Assembly (NCBI RefSeq): GCF_018332515.1
Contig: NZ_BOQD01000027.1
Coordinates: forward strand, 1 to 64,000
Source: Bacillus hominis
GTDB lineage: Bacteria; Bacillota; Bacilli; Bacillales; Bacillaceae_G
Direction of reading: 5' to 3'
DNA: 64,000 nucleotides
The position numbers and the translations under genes were made by a program. Of this stretch, positions 34,169 through 46,237 are shown in pieces. The notes beneath the pieces are model-generated. The model made no database searches, was not told the DNA's origin, and saw only the letters and a list, made by a program, of their open reading frames with translations. Each line of letters starts with the position of its first letter. Within the stretch, counting starts at the first letter, position 1.

Positions 34169-35272
34169 ATGAAAGAACCATTAGATTTAAGTAAATATAG
34201 TGTTAGAACTGACCTTGCTGTAGAGGCGCACCAAATGCTGCAAGAGCGCCAAGAAGAACAAAAAGGGATACAAGGAGTAATTGTAAAAGAGAGGGAAGAA
34301 GAGGGAATTACAATTACAAAAGTAACTATTGATGAAATTGCATCTGAGTCGATGGGAAAAAAACCTGGGAATTATTTAACTCTTGAGGTGCAAGGTATAC
34401 GACAACAAGATACGGAACTTCAGCAAAAAGTAGAGAGTGTTTTTGCAAAAGAGTTTTCTTATTTCTTAGAAGAGGTTGGTGTTTCAAAAGAAGCAAGTTG
34501 TTTAATCGTCGGGCTTGGGAATTGGAATGTAACGCCGGATGCACTCGGACCGATAGTTGTAGAAAACGTACTGGTGACGAGACATTTATTTAAATTACAG
34601 CCTGAAAGTGTGGAAGAAGGTTTCAGACCTGTTAGTGCGATTCGTCCAGGGGTAATGGGGATTACAGGAATCGAAACGAGCGATGTCATTTACGGAATTA
34701 TTGAAAAGACAAAACCAGACTTTGTCATCGCAATTGATGCATTAGCTGCGCGTTCTATTGAACGAGTAAATAGTACGATACAAATTTCTGATACAGGAAT
34801 TCATCCAGGATCTGGTGTTGGGAATAAGCGTAAGGAACTAAGTAAAGAAACATTAGGTATTCCTGTTATCGCAATTGGTGTGCCAACTGTGGTAGATGCC
34901 GTTTCGATTACGAGTGATACAATTGACTTTATTTTGAAGCATTTTGGCCGGGAACTGAAAGAAGGAAACAAACCATCACGCTCTTTATTACCAGCAGGTT
35001 TTACATTTGGAGAAAAGAAAAAATTAACAGAAGAAGATATGCCGGATGAAAAGAGTCGAAATATGTTTTTAGGGGCTATTGGTACGTTAGAAGAAGAAGA
35101 AAAGAGAAAGTTGATTTATGAAGTGTTATCTCCTCTTGGTCATAATTTAATGGTAACCCCAAAAGAAGTAGATGCGTTTATTGAGGATATGGCAAATGTA
35201 ATAGCAAGTGGTTTAAATGCAGCACTGCATCATCAGATTGATCAAGATAATACAGGGGCATATACACATTGA
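34169..35272 (+). CDS. gpr: Germination protease GPR (zymogen)
   Basis: A 367-residue aspartic-type endoprotease that degrades small acid-soluble spore proteins during germination. The zymogen N terminus [20 protein letters not shown] carries the pro-segment removed by autoprocessing. Conserved [19 protein letters not shown] and [13 protein letters not shown] segments are seen. ATG 34169 follows ACGGAGGAG; an ATG at 34148 lies before that site. The 3' end overlaps the next gene by 4 bases. It is normally transcribed by sigma-F/G. Confidence 0.95.
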   Translation: MKEPLDLSKYSVRTDLAVEAHQMLQERQEEQKGIQGVIVKEREEEGITITKVTIDEIASESMGKKPGNYLTLEVQGIRQQDTELQQKVESVFAKEFSYFLEEVGVSKEASCLIVGLGNWNVTPDALGPIVVENVLVTRHLFKLQPESVEEGFRPVSAIRPGVMGITGIETSDVIYGIIEKTKPDFVIAIDALAARSIERVNSTIQISDTGIHPGSGVGNKRKELSKETLGIPVIAIGVPTVVDAVSITSDTIDFILKHFGRELKEGNKPSRSLLPAGFTFGEKKKLTEEDMPDEKSRNMFLGAIGTLEEEEKRKLIYEVLSPLGHNLMVTPKEVDAFIEDMANVIASGLNAALHHQIDQDNTGAYTH

Positions 35273-35634
35273 TGGAAAGAGGCAGAAATAGTTTGAGCCG
35301 ATTTACGCTGTTATGTATATGCGTTACAGTCTTATGTTTGCTTATGATGATAGCTGGAGTGGGCCTCGCTAATCATGGTCTGAAAAGTATGAAGGGGTAT
35401 CGTCAACTGTCATATGAACAAATTGCTCATATGACAGGAACAGAAGGCGCTGGGGCTGAATCGGAAATTTCGGGAGAAACGTTTTCGGCTATTGAAAAAC
35501 AAAAACAGTTAGAAAGCTTAAGAAGTTTTAATGTTGTAGAAGGTATCGGTATAGCGATAGCAAGTGTTGCTCGTAATATGACAAAGTTTGGAACGGATAT
35601 AGTTGTTGGGGCAATAAAAGGAATTTTTAGTTAA
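35269..35634 (+). CDS. yqxA: DUF3679 protein YqxA
   Basis: A 121-residue protein with one N-terminal membrane helix (about 12-35, [20 protein letters not shown]) and a C-terminal segment [20 protein letters not shown] plus [14 protein letters not shown], as in YqxA. B. subtilis places spoIIP between gpr and yqxA; here the start overlaps the gpr stop directly. It is far too short to be SpoIIP (about 400 residues with an amidase domain) and shows no amidase motif. The function is unknown; sporulation co-expression with gpr is likely. Confidence 0.8.
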   Translation: MMERGRNSLSRFTLLCICVTVLCLLMMIAGVGLANHGLKSMKGYRQLSYEQIAHMTGTEGAGAESEISGETFSAIEKQKQLESLRSFNVVEGIGIAIASVARNMTKFGTDIVVGAIKGIFS

Positions 35635-35767
35635 GGATAGCGGGAAGGGTGGTTGTCTTATATTTGTAAGAGAGCCGTCCTTTAATTTGAAAAAGGTTTG
35701 TCTCTTATGGTTTGTTCGCATAAGATATAGATAGAGTGATTTGTATTGTAAGCAGCACGAGTTTTCA

Positions 35768-35796
35768 TTGAATCTTTGCTGCTCTATTGATATAAT
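35768..35796 (+). promoter_or_regulatory. lepA promoter
   Basis: TTGAAT (35768-35773), a 17-base spacer and TATAAT (35791-35796) lie about 46 bases before the lepA start. Confidence 0.8.
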
Positions 35797-35842
35797 CAGT
35801 GCTAGTGTATATTGGCGAGACTATTAGGAGTTGAGAACATAG

Positions 35843-37666
35843 ATGAATAAAGAAGAAAGAGCAAAAAGACAGTCAAAAATTCGTAACTTCTCCATCATTG
35901 CTCACATTGACCACGGGAAATCAACGTTGGCAGACCGTATTTTGGAGAAAACAAACGCGTTGGCACAGCGCGAAATGAAGGCGCAATTGCTTGACTCTAT
36001 GGAGTTAGAGCGTGAGCGCGGTATTACAATTAAATTAAATGCAGTACAATTAACGTATAAAGCGAAAGACGGTGAAGAATATATTCTTCACTTAATCGAT
36101 ACTCCAGGACACGTCGACTTTACGTATGAAGTATCTCGTAGTTTAGCGGCTTGTGAAGGTGCAATTCTTGTTGTGGATGCAGCGCAAGGGATTGAGGCGC
36201 AAACATTAGCGAACGTATATTTAGCGCTTGATAATAATTTAGAAATCTTACCAGTTATTAATAAAATTGACTTACCAAGTGCGGACCCAGAACGTGTACG
36301 TCAAGAGGTAGAAGATGTAATTGGTTTAGATGCATCGGAAGCTGTACTTGCTTCAGCGAAAGCTGGCATTGGTATTGAAGATATTTTAGAACAAATCGTT
36401 GAAAAGGTACCAGCTCCGGCGGGTGATTCAGAAGAGCCTTTACAATGTATGATTTTCGATTCTTTATATGATCCGTACCGCGGTGTAATTGCATATATCC
36501 GTGTTGTAAATGGAACGGTAAAAGTTGGCGATAAAGTACGTATGATGGCAACTGGAAAAGAATTTGAAGTAACAGAAGTAGGTGTGTTTACACCGAAAAC
36601 AACGCAACGTGACGAGTTAACAGTAGGTGATGTAGGCTTCTTGGCAGCATCTATTAAAAACGTAGGTGATACACGCGTAGGTGATACGATTACACATGCG
36701 AAGCGTCCAGCTGCAGAGGCGTTAGCGGGGTATCGTAAATTAAATCCAATGGTATTCTGTGGTTTATATCCAATCGACTCTGCACGTTATAACGACTTGC
36801 GTGATGCGTTAGAAAAACTAGAATTGAATGATTCTGCTCTTGAATTTGAGCCTGAAACATCTCAAGCTTTAGGTTTTGGTTTCCGTTGTGGTTTCTTAGG
36901 GCTGCTTCACATGGAAATTATTCAAGAACGTATTGAACGTGAATTCAAGATTGACTTAATTACAACAGCGCCAAGTGTTATTTATAAAGTTTATTTAACA
37001 AACGGTGAAGATTTTATTGTTGATAATCCATCTAATATGCCAGATCCACAGGTTATCGATCGTGTAGAAGAGCCGTTTGTGAAGGCTGCAATTATGGTTC
37101 CGAATGACTATGTTGGAGCTGTAATGGAAATTTGCCAAGGGAAACGTGGAACGTTTATTGATATGCAATATTTAGATGAAACACGTGTTACATTGACATA
37201 TGAAATCCCGTTATCAGAAATCGTATATGATTTCTTCGATCAATTGAAATCAAATACGAAAGGATATGCATCATTTGACTACGAGTTAATTGGTTATAAA
37301 CCATCTAAACTTGTGAAAATGGATATTCTTTTAAATAATGAACAAGTGGATGCTTTATCATTTATTGTACATCGTGATTCAGCGTATGACCGTGGTAAAG
37401 TAATTGTAGAGAAATTAAAGAAATTAATTCCAAGACAACAGTTTGAAGTGCCAATACAGGCGACTATCGGAAATAAAGTTGTATCTCGTTCTACAATTAA
37501 GGCGATGCGTAAAAACGTACTTGCAAAATGTTACGGTGGTGACATTTCTCGTAAGCGTAAACTTCTTGATAAGCAAAAAGAAGGTAAAAAACGTATGAAG
37601 TCTGTTGGTTCTGTAGAAGTACCACAAGAGGCATTCATGGCTGTACTGAAAATGGATGATAACTAA
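35843..37666 (+). CDS. lepA: Elongation factor 4 (LepA)
   Basis: A 607-residue translational GTPase that back-translocates or remodels stalled ribosomes. Motifs: G1 [10 protein letters not shown] (about 19), G2 RGITIK, G3 DTPGHVDF (about 83), G4 NKIDLP (about 137). The EF-G-like domains II, III and V are followed by the LepA-specific C-terminal domain (about 485-607, [20 protein letters not shown]). It stands alone with its own promoter and terminator. Confidence 0.97.
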   Translation: MNKEERAKRQSKIRNFSIIAHIDHGKSTLADRILEKTNALAQREMKAQLLDSMELERERGITIKLNAVQLTYKAKDGEEYILHLIDTPGHVDFTYEVSRSLAACEGAILVVDAAQGIEAQTLANVYLALDNNLEILPVINKIDLPSADPERVRQEVEDVIGLDASEAVLASAKAGIGIEDILEQIVEKVPAPAGDSEEPLQCMIFDSLYDPYRGVIAYIRVVNGTVKVGDKVRMMATGKEFEVTEVGVFTPKTTQRDELTVGDVGFLAASIKNVGDTRVGDTITHAKRPAAEALAGYRKLNPMVFCGLYPIDSARYNDLRDALEKLELNDSALEFEPETSQALGFGFRCGFLGLLHMEIIQERIEREFKIDLITTAPSVIYKVYLTNGEDFIVDNPSNMPDPQVIDRVEEPFVKAAIMVPNDYVGAVMEICQGKRGTFIDMQYLDETRVTLTYEIPLSEIVYDFFDQLKSNTKGYASFDYELIGYKPSKLVKMDILLNNEQVDALSFIVHRDSAYDRGKVIVEKLKKLIPRQQFEVPIQATIGNKVVSRSTIKAMRKNVLAKCYGGDISRKRKLLDKQKEGKKRMKSVGSVEVPQEAFMAVLKMDDN

Positions 37667-37677
37667 TAATTAAAATA

Positions 37678-37711
37678 AAAAGGAGTCGTTTATGCGGCTT
37701 CTTTTTTTCTG
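37678..37711 (+). terminator. Terminator after lepA
   Basis: The stem AAGGAGTCG/CGGCTTCTT (with G-U pairs) is followed by seven T. Confidence 0.75.
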
Positions 37712-37724
37712 TATAATTACTTTT

Positions 37725-37763
37725 TAGACATCTTAGCTTCTCTCATTTACAATGATGAGAGAA
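37725..37763 (+). promoter_or_regulatory. HxlR gene promoter overlapped by a palindromic operator
   Basis: TAGACA (37725-37730), 17 bases, TACAAT (37748-37753) form a promoter. The perfect inverted repeat TTCTCTCAT/ATGAGAGAA (37738-37746 and 37755-37763) is centred over the -10. This is ideally placed for repression. Confidence 0.72.
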
Positions 37764-37799
37764 CTTTTTAGTGATTGATATAGAGTTAGGAGACTATTA

Positions 37800-38168
37800 A
37801 TGTCCGAAAATATTCGAAAAGATATTCAAGGTAAAATACAAAATGGTAATTTTAATTGTGAAAAGGAATTGACGCTTTCTATTATTAGTGGGAAGTGGAA
37901 AGTTGTGATATTGTGGCACTTAGGTGTGGAAGGGCCACATCGTTTTAGTGAATTGCAACGACTATTCCCGAGTATTTCTCATAAAGTTTTGTCGAACCAA
38001 TTAAAAGAGTTAATGGAGGATGGGATTGTTGATCGAACAGTATATCCAGAAATTCCTCCGCGTGTTGAGTATTATATGACGGAACTAGGCATGTCGCTTT
38101 TACCGATCGTTGAAATGATGTATGATTGGGGAAAAATGCGAATGGAACAAATTCGTAACACGTTATAA
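37800..38168 (+). CDS. HxlR-family transcriptional regulator
   Basis: A 122-residue winged-helix regulator. The HxlR signature CEKELTLSIISGKWKVVILWHL (about 20-41) is followed by RFSELQRLFPSISHKVLSNQLKEL and the wing RTVYPEIPPRVEYYMTELG. The single conserved Cys20 corresponds to the redox-sensing cysteine position in YodB/CatR/HypR. So it may respond to quinones, diamide or aldehydes. No target gene is adjacent in the same unit, so autoregulation through the palindrome is the clearest prediction. Confidence 0.88.
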   Translation: MSENIRKDIQGKIQNGNFNCEKELTLSIISGKWKVVILWHLGVEGPHRFSELQRLFPSISHKVLSNQLKELMEDGIVDRTVYPEIPPRVEYYMTELGMSLLPIVEMMYDWGKMRMEQIRNTL

Positions 38169-38179
38169 AAGTAAAGGAC

Positions 38180-38207
38180 CCTCCGGAGCGCGGAGGTTTT
38201 CTTTTTA
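38180..38207 (+). terminator. Terminator after the HxlR gene
   Basis: The GC-rich stem CCTCCG/CGGAGG is followed by TTTTCTTTTT. Confidence 0.75.
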
Positions 38208-38225
38208 GAAAGGTAGGAGTTATAT

Positions 38226-39365
38226 TTGGTACAAGCTGCATATATTCATATTCCATTTTGTCAGCATATTTGTCACTATTGTGATTTTAATAAAGTATTT
38301 ATTGAACGCCAACCGGTTGATCAATACTTACAATATTTAGAGAAAGAAATAATAAATACGGTTCAAAAAGTACCGTTTGAAAGTATGAAAACGATTTTTG
38401 TTGGTGGAGGAACGCCGACAGCATTAAATATGGAACAGACAAAAAAACTACTTGATATCATTAATCGTCGTTTGCGACCATTTGCTCCGAATTGTGAATT
38501 AACTTTTGAAGCGAATCCAGGCGACTTACCGAAAGAGAAGTTGAACTTATTGTTAGAAGGTGGCGTGAACAGAATTAGTTTTGGTGTACAAACGTTTCGT
38601 GATGAACTGCTTGAGAAAATTGGGCGCAAGCATACGAGGGAAGATGCGTTTGTAGCAATTCGAGAAGCGCAGGAAGTGGGCTTTACAAATATTAATATAG
38701 ATATTATCTATGCTTTGCCAGGACAGACGTTAGAAGATGTAAAAGAAACATTAGATATTGCCTTCACACTTGGTGTACAACATTTCTCAGCATATTCATT
38801 AATTGTGGAACCGAAGACTGTATTTTATAACTTAATGAATAAAGGGAAGTTGAGACTTCCGGGTGAAGACCATGAAGCGAAAATGTATGAAATGGTAATG
38901 GATGAAATGGAGAAACATGGTTATAGCCAGTATGAAATTAGCAACTTCTCAAAAGGTGATAATGAAAGTAGACATAATCTCACATACTGGAATAATGAAG
39001 AGTATTATGGATTTGGAGCTGGAGCGCATAGTTATGTAAATGGGGAACGTATCCAAAATGTAGGGCCGCTCAAGCAATATTTCACGAAAATTGATGAAAC
39101 AGGATTTCCGTATTTAGATGTTCACGCAGTGACGGAGAAAGAAAGAATGGAAGAAGAGTTGTTCTTAGGGCTTCGAAAAACAAAAGGTGTGTCTAAAATA
39201 GCGTTCCAAAAGAAATTCAATATGGAGATGGATCAAGTTTTCGCGAAGCAGTTACAAAGCAATCAAGAACGAGGATTGCTTGAAGAGAGAGATGAATATG
39301 TGCGTTTAACACGAAAAGGAAAATTATTGGGTAATGAAGTGTTCCAGTCATTTTTGATTGACTAA
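38226..39365 (+). CDS. hemW: Radical SAM heme chaperone HemW
   Basis: A 379-residue radical SAM protein with the iron-sulfur motif CxxxCxxC in HIPFCQHICHYCDF (about residue 9), then GGGTPTALN and FEANPGD. It has the HemN-like C-terminal domain (about 280-379) but lacks the N-terminal trip-wire of true HemN, matching HemW, which binds heme and inserts it into respiratory proteins. It is not a coproporphyrinogen oxidase, despite old annotations. The start is TTG after AGGTAGGAG. It precedes hrcA as in B. subtilis. Confidence 0.92.
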   Translation: MVQAAYIHIPFCQHICHYCDFNKVFIERQPVDQYLQYLEKEIINTVQKVPFESMKTIFVGGGTPTALNMEQTKKLLDIINRRLRPFAPNCELTFEANPGDLPKEKLNLLLEGGVNRISFGVQTFRDELLEKIGRKHTREDAFVAIREAQEVGFTNINIDIIYALPGQTLEDVKETLDIAFTLGVQHFSAYSLIVEPKTVFYNLMNKGKLRLPGEDHEAKMYEMVMDEMEKHGYSQYEISNFSKGDNESRHNLTYWNNEEYYGFGAGAHSYVNGERIQNVGPLKQYFTKIDETGFPYLDVHAVTEKERMEEELFLGLRKTKGVSKIAFQKKFNMEMDQVFAKQLQSNQERGLLEERDEYVRLTRKGKLLGNEVFQSFLID

Positions 39366-39415
39366 TTAAATGTTCCATTAACGTGAAAAATTTTCATTAT
39401 TTCGTGACGTTTCCG

Positions 39416-39482
39416 TTGACAATTGAATGTCAATTTTGGTAAGTTATTAATAGATTTAGCACTCGAAGACAAAGAGTGCTAA
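39416..39482 (+). promoter_or_regulatory. Heat-shock operon promoter and CIRCE operator
   Basis: A TTGACA -35 (39416-39421) is followed by the CIRCE element TTAGCACTC-N9-GAGTGCTAA, perfect at 39456-39482. HrcA bound there represses the operon. The site is 16 bases before the hrcA start. Confidence 0.95.
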
Positions 39483-39498
39483 CAGAGGTGATGATGAG

Positions 39499-40515
39499 AT
39501 GCTTACGGAACGTCAGCTCTTAATTTTACAAACAATTATTGATGACTTTATTGGATCAGCGCAACCAGTTGGATCGAGGACGTTGGCTAAGAAAGATGAA
39601 ATTACGTTTAGTTCAGCTACTATTCGAAATGAAATGGCTGATCTAGAGGAACTAGGATTTATTGAAAAAACGCATAGTTCTTCTGGGCGTGTTCCTTCTG
39701 AAAAAGGGTATCGTTTTTATGTAGACCATCTTTTAGCCCCGCAAAACTTACCGACTGATGAAATTGTACAAATTAAAGATTTATTTGCTGAAAGAATTTT
39801 TGAAGCAGAAAAAATTGCACAACAATCAGCTCAAATTTTATCAGAGCTTACGAATTATACGGCCATTGTTCTTGGGCCTAAGTTAAGCACAAATAAACTT
39901 AAAAACGTACAAATTGTACCGCTTGATCATCAAACAGCAGTCGCTATTATTGTAACAGATACAGGGCATGTACAAAGTAAAACGATTACCGTTCCGGAAT
40001 CTGTTGATTTATCAGATTTAGAAAAAATGGTTAATATTTTAAATGAAAAGCTATCTGGTATACCTATGGCAGAACTTCATAATAAAATCTTTAAAGAGAT
40101 TGTTACAGTCTTGCGTGGGTATGTTCATAATTACGATAGCGCAATAAAAATGTTAGATGGTACATTTCAAGTTCCTTTATCGGAAAAGATATACTTTGGA
40201 GGAAAAGCAAATATGCTTTCGCAGCCAGAGTTCCATGACATTCAAAAAGTAAGATCCTTGCTGACGATGATTGATAACGAAGCTGAGTTTTATGATATTT
40301 TGCGGCATAAACAAGTAGGTATTCAAGTGAAAATTGGTAGGGAAAATTCTTCGATAGCTATGGAAGATTGTAGTTTAATTTCTGCAACGTATTCGATTGG
40401 AGAAGAGCAACTGGGAACAATTGCGATTTTAGGTCCAACGAGAATGCAATACTCTCGTGTAATTAGTTTGTTGCAGTTATTTACAAGGCAATTTACTGAT
40501 GGACTTAAAAAATAA
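39499..40515 (+). CDS. hrcA: Heat-inducible transcription repressor HrcA
   Basis: A 338-residue repressor of class I heat-shock genes. The N-terminal winged helix (about 1-80, [20 protein letters not shown]) is followed by the central GAF-like domain and the C-terminal [20 protein letters not shown] segment. It binds the CIRCE element upstream, making a negative feedback loop, with GroE as co-factor for folding. The ribosome-binding site is AGAGGTGATG. Confidence 0.97.
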   Translation: MLTERQLLILQTIIDDFIGSAQPVGSRTLAKKDEITFSSATIRNEMADLEELGFIEKTHSSSGRVPSEKGYRFYVDHLLAPQNLPTDEIVQIKDLFAERIFEAEKIAQQSAQILSELTNYTAIVLGPKLSTNKLKNVQIVPLDHQTAVAIIVTDTGHVQSKTITVPESVDLSDLEKMVNILNEKLSGIPMAELHNKIFKEIVTVLRGYVHNYDSAIKMLDGTFQVPLSEKIYFGGKANMLSQPEFHDIQKVRSLLTMIDNEAEFYDILRHKQVGIQVKIGRENSSIAMEDCSLISATYSIGEEQLGTIAILGPTRMQYSRVISLLQLFTRQFTDGLKK

Positions 40516-40629
40516 ATGAGAGTAATACATTCGCTCAAGTGATGAAAATTTCATTGCTGTGTGTAATATATAATGCTTAGGTAATCATGCTAAGCGTGAT
40601 ACCTAATACCTTTTAAGGAGGTGAAAATT

Positions 40630-43058
<2,429 letters not shown>

Positions 43059-43090
43059 TACAGTGAAATAAAATAAGTAAGATGACAAAA

Positions 43091-43127
43091 AGTCAAAGTC
43101 AAGCGTGCCTTGGCTTTGGCTTTTTTC
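43091..43127 (+). terminator. Internal terminator between dnaK and dnaJ
   Basis: The 12-bp stem GTCAAAGTCAAG/CTTGGCTTTGGC (with G-U pairs) is followed by six T. A possible promoter TTGCAA-N17-TTAAAA lies downstream at 43195-43223. Partial termination would give dnaK more transcript than dnaJ. Confidence 0.7.
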
Positions 43128-43260
43128 ACGAATAAGAAGAAATGTGTAAGGATCTTAAGTTTTTTGTTTTGCATACTGTAAGTGAGGAAACTTTGTTGCA
43201 AAGGACTTTCTTTCGGTGTTAAAATTACGTTTATGTGAAAGATTCGGGGGTTGCAAATTT

Positions 43261-44367
43261 ATGAGTAAACGAGACTATTATGAGGTCCTTGGACTTAGCA
43301 AGGGCGCTTCTAAAGATGAAATAAAAAAAGCGTATCGTCGTTTGGCTAAAAAGTACCATCCAGACGTAAGTAAAGAAGAAAATGCAATTGAAAAGTTTAA
43401 AGAAGTACAAGAAGCATACGAAGTATTAAGCGATGATCAAAAGCGTGCGCAGTACGATCAATTTGGTCATGCTGGTGCAAATCAAGGATTTGGCGGCGGA
43501 GGAGACTTCGGTGGTGGATTCGGCTTTGAAGATATCTTTAGTTCATTCTTTGGCGGCGGTGGCGGCAGACGTCGTGATCCAAATGCTCCGCGCCAAGGTG
43601 CTGACTTACAATACCAAGTTACTTTAGAGTTTGAAGAAGCTATTTTTGGTAAAGAGTTAAATATTGAGATTCCAGTAGAAGATCCATGTGATACTTGTAA
43701 AGGTAGCGGAGCAAAACCAGGAACGTCAAAAGAAACATGTAAACATTGTTCAGGATCAGGGCAAGTAAGTGTAGAACAAAATACACCATTTGGGCGTATT
43801 GTAAACCGTCAAGCTTGTGGGCATTGTTCAGGAACAGGTCAAATGATTAAAGAGAAATGTACGACATGCCATGGTTCTGGTAAAGTTCGTAAAAACAAAA
43901 AAATCAATGTTAAAATTCCAGCGGGTATCGATAATGGTCAACAAATTCGTGTATCTGGAAAAGGTGAAGCAGGCGTAAATGGCGGGCCGGCAGGTGACTT
44001 ATATGTTGTTATTCATGTGAGAAATCATGAATTCTTTGAGCGCGAAGGTGATCACATTATTTGCGAAATGCCATTAACATTTGCGAAAATGGCACTTGGT
44101 GCGGAAGTAGAAGTTCCTACCGTTCATGGCAAAGTGAAGTTGAAAATTCCAGCAGGAACACAAACAGGAACAGAATTCCGCTTAAAAGGAAAAGGTGCTC
44201 CGAACGTACGTGGATATGGTCAAGGAGATCAATATGTAGTCGTTCGTGTTGTTGTGCCGACGAAATTAACTTCACATCAAAAAGATTTATTGCGTGAATT
44301 TGCAGGGCAAGAAGAGCAGGATGATAGCTTATTTGGAAAGCTTAAACGTGCTTTCAAAGGGGAATAA
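43261..44367 (+). CDS. dnaJ: Chaperone DnaJ (Hsp40)
   Basis: A 368-residue cochaperone stimulating DnaK ATPase. It has the J-domain (about 1-70, with HPD in [10 protein letters not shown]), a Gly/Phe-rich region (about 75-110), four CxxCxGxG zinc motifs ([32 protein letters not shown]) and the C-terminal substrate domains. ATG 43261 is used because the J-domain begins [10 protein letters not shown] there; an upstream frame lacks a ribosome-binding site. Confidence 0.97.
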   Translation: MSKRDYYEVLGLSKGASKDEIKKAYRRLAKKYHPDVSKEENAIEKFKEVQEAYEVLSDDQKRAQYDQFGHAGANQGFGGGGDFGGGFGFEDIFSSFFGGGGGRRRDPNAPRQGADLQYQVTLEFEEAIFGKELNIEIPVEDPCDTCKGSGAKPGTSKETCKHCSGSGQVSVEQNTPFGRIVNRQACGHCSGTGQMIKEKCTTCHGSGKVRKNKKINVKIPAGIDNGQQIRVSGKGEAGVNGGPAGDLYVVIHVRNHEFFEREGDHIICEMPLTFAKMALGAEVEVPTVHGKVKLKIPAGTQTGTEFRLKGKGAPNVRGYGQGDQYVVVRVVVPTKLTSHQKDLLREFAGQEEQDDSLFGKLKRAFKGE

Positions 44368-44395
44368 TGGAAATAAAAAATGGAGTTGGTAAATT

Positions 44396-45334
44396 GTGAA
44401 ATGGTCAGAAATTAGTATTCATACAACAGAAGAAGCAGTAGAAGCTGTCTCTCATATTTTGCATGAAGCAGGCGCTAGTGGGGTTGCGATTGAGGACCCA
44501 GCGGAGTTGACGAAAGAGCGCGAGCAACAATACGGCGAGATTTATGCACTTAACCCAGATGAATATCCAAGTGAGGGCGTTTTAGTAAAAGCATATTTCC
44601 CACAAACGGATTCTTTACACGAAACGGTTGCAGGTGTAAAATCATCTATTGATGCACTACCATCTTTCGACATCGAAATTGGTACAGGAAATATTACAAT
44701 TAATGAAGTCGATGAGGAAGATTGGGCTACTGCTTGGAAGAAGTATTATCATCCAGTTCAAATTTCTGATACATTCACAATTGTGCCGACGTGGGAAGAG
44801 TATACACCGTCTTCTCCAGATGAAAAAATTATTGAATTAGATCCAGGTATGGCGTTTGGTACAGGGACACATCCAACAACAACGATGTGTATTCGTGCGT
44901 TAGAAAAAACGGTTCAGCCAGGTGATACTGTGATTGATGTGGGGACAGGTTCGGGAGTACTTAGTATTGCTGCAGCAAAATTAGGTGCGGCTTCTGTTCA
45001 AGCGTATGATTTAGACCCAGTTGCAGTTGAAAGTGCAGAAATGAATGTGCGCTTAAATAAAACAGATGACATTGTCAATGTTGGACAGAATAGTCTATTA
45101 GAAGGTATTGAAGGTCCAGTTGATTTAATCGTAGCAAATTTACTAGCGGAAATTATTCTTCTATTCCCTGAAGATGCAGCGAGAGTTGTGAAACCAGGTG
45201 GATTATTTATTACATCTGGTATTATTGGGGCGAAAGAAAAAGTAATTTCTGAAGCGTTAGAAAAAGCTGGATTTACAATTGAAGAAGTGCTTCGAATGGA
45301 AGATTGGGTAGCAATTATTGCACGAAATGCGTAA
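44396..45334 (+). CDS. prmA: Ribosomal protein L11 methyltransferase
   Basis: A 312-residue SAM-dependent enzyme trimethylating L11. An N-terminal substrate-recognition domain (about 1-100) is linked to the Rossmann core with [14 protein letters not shown] (about 158), [18 protein letters not shown] (about 181) and VANLLAEII. The start is GTG. It is the fifth gene of the heptacistronic heat-shock operon as in B. subtilis. Confidence 0.95.
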   Translation: MKWSEISIHTTEEAVEAVSHILHEAGASGVAIEDPAELTKEREQQYGEIYALNPDEYPSEGVLVKAYFPQTDSLHETVAGVKSSIDALPSFDIEIGTGNITINEVDEEDWATAWKKYYHPVQISDTFTIVPTWEEYTPSSPDEKIIELDPGMAFGTGTHPTTTMCIRALEKTVQPGDTVIDVGTGSGVLSIAAAKLGAASVQAYDLDPVAVESAEMNVRLNKTDDIVNVGQNSLLEGIEGPVDLIVANLLAEIILLFPEDAARVVKPGGLFITSGIIGAKEKVISEALEKAGFTIEEVLRMEDWVAIIARNA

Positions 45335-45365
45335 TATAGATTTTAGTCTATAAAGAACAGGGGGA

Positions 45366-45463
45366 GTCTCTCACCGTATAAGGTGAGGGACTTGCCGTTT
45401 GTTATATGAAAATGATAACGTTTCGTTCTTTTCGTAAGTGTTTGACTTACGAAAGGAACGAAA
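45366..45463 (+). other. Tandem hairpins in the prmA-rsmE spacer
   Basis: A 10-bp stem GTCTCTCACC/GGTGAGGGAC (45366-45391) is followed by a very long stem of 19 bp (45421-45439 with 45445-45463, one G-U pair, 5-base loop), 18 bases before the rsmE start. No T-tract follows either one. They may be processing or stability elements, or remains of a B. cereus-type repeat. Confidence 0.7.
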
Positions 45464-45481
45464 CTCTACTAAGGTGATTAT

Positions 45482-46231
45482 ATGCAACGTTATTTTGTAG
45501 AAGAGAAATATGTAAATGAGACAAGTATTCGCATAATGGGTGATGATGTCCATCACATCGCAAGAGTGATGCGTATGTCAGCTGGTGACCACATTTATTG
45601 CTGTGTAAATGGTAAAACAGCAGAGTGTTCAATTGCTGAAATTACCAGTGAATTTGTGGATACCACTATTGTAGAATGGGTAGAGGCATCAAGCGAACTT
45701 CCTGTGTTCGTGACGATTGCAAGTGGACTGCCGAAAGGAGACAAGCTAGAGTTAATTTTTCAAAAAGGAACTGAGCTTGGGGCAGCTGCATTTTTACCAT
45801 TTCAAGCATCTCGATCTATTGTAAAGTGGGATGCGAAAAAAGCAGATAAAAAAGTTGAGCGTTTGAAAAAAATTGTAAAAGAAGCTGCGGAACAATCGCA
45901 TAGAAGTGAAATTCCAGAAGTACACGTTCCCTCATCATTTAAACAACTGCTGTCGATGAGTAGCGAGTATGATGTATGTCTTGTTGCGTATGAAGAAGAA
46001 GCGAAACAAGGTGAGAAATCTAATTTTGCGAAAGCTTTATCGACGATTAAACCAGGACAAAAGCTGCTGATTGTATTTGGACCAGAAGGTGGTTTAGCGG
46101 AGGAAGAGATTACCGCACTTCGTGAACATAAATTTGTACCATGTAGTTTAGGACCAAGAATTTTAAGAACAGAAACGGCTCCGCTTTATGCGTTAAGTGC
46201 CGCTTCTTATCATTTTGAATTGATGGGGTGA
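45482..46231 (+). CDS. rsmE: 16S rRNA (uridine1498-N3)-methyltransferase RsmE
   Basis: A 249-residue SPOUT-class methyltransferase. The N-terminal PUA-like domain (about 1-70, VHHIARVMRMSAGDHIYC) is followed by the knotted domain with FQKGTELGAAAFLPF, FGPEGGLAEEEI and the final LGPRILRTETAPLYALS. The ATG follows AAGGTGA. Its own 148-base upstream spacer carries the hairpin pair. Confidence 0.95.
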   Translation: MQRYFVEEKYVNETSIRIMGDDVHHIARVMRMSAGDHIYCCVNGKTAECSIAEITSEFVDTTIVEWVEASSELPVFVTIASGLPKGDKLELIFQKGTELGAAAFLPFQASRSIVKWDAKKADKKVERLKKIVKEAAEQSHRSEIPEVHVPSSFKQLLSMSSEYDVCLVAYEEEAKQGEKSNFAKALSTIKPGQKLLIVFGPEGGLAEEEITALREHKFVPCSLGPRILRTETAPLYALSAASYHFELMG

Positions 46232-46237
46232 TAATCA

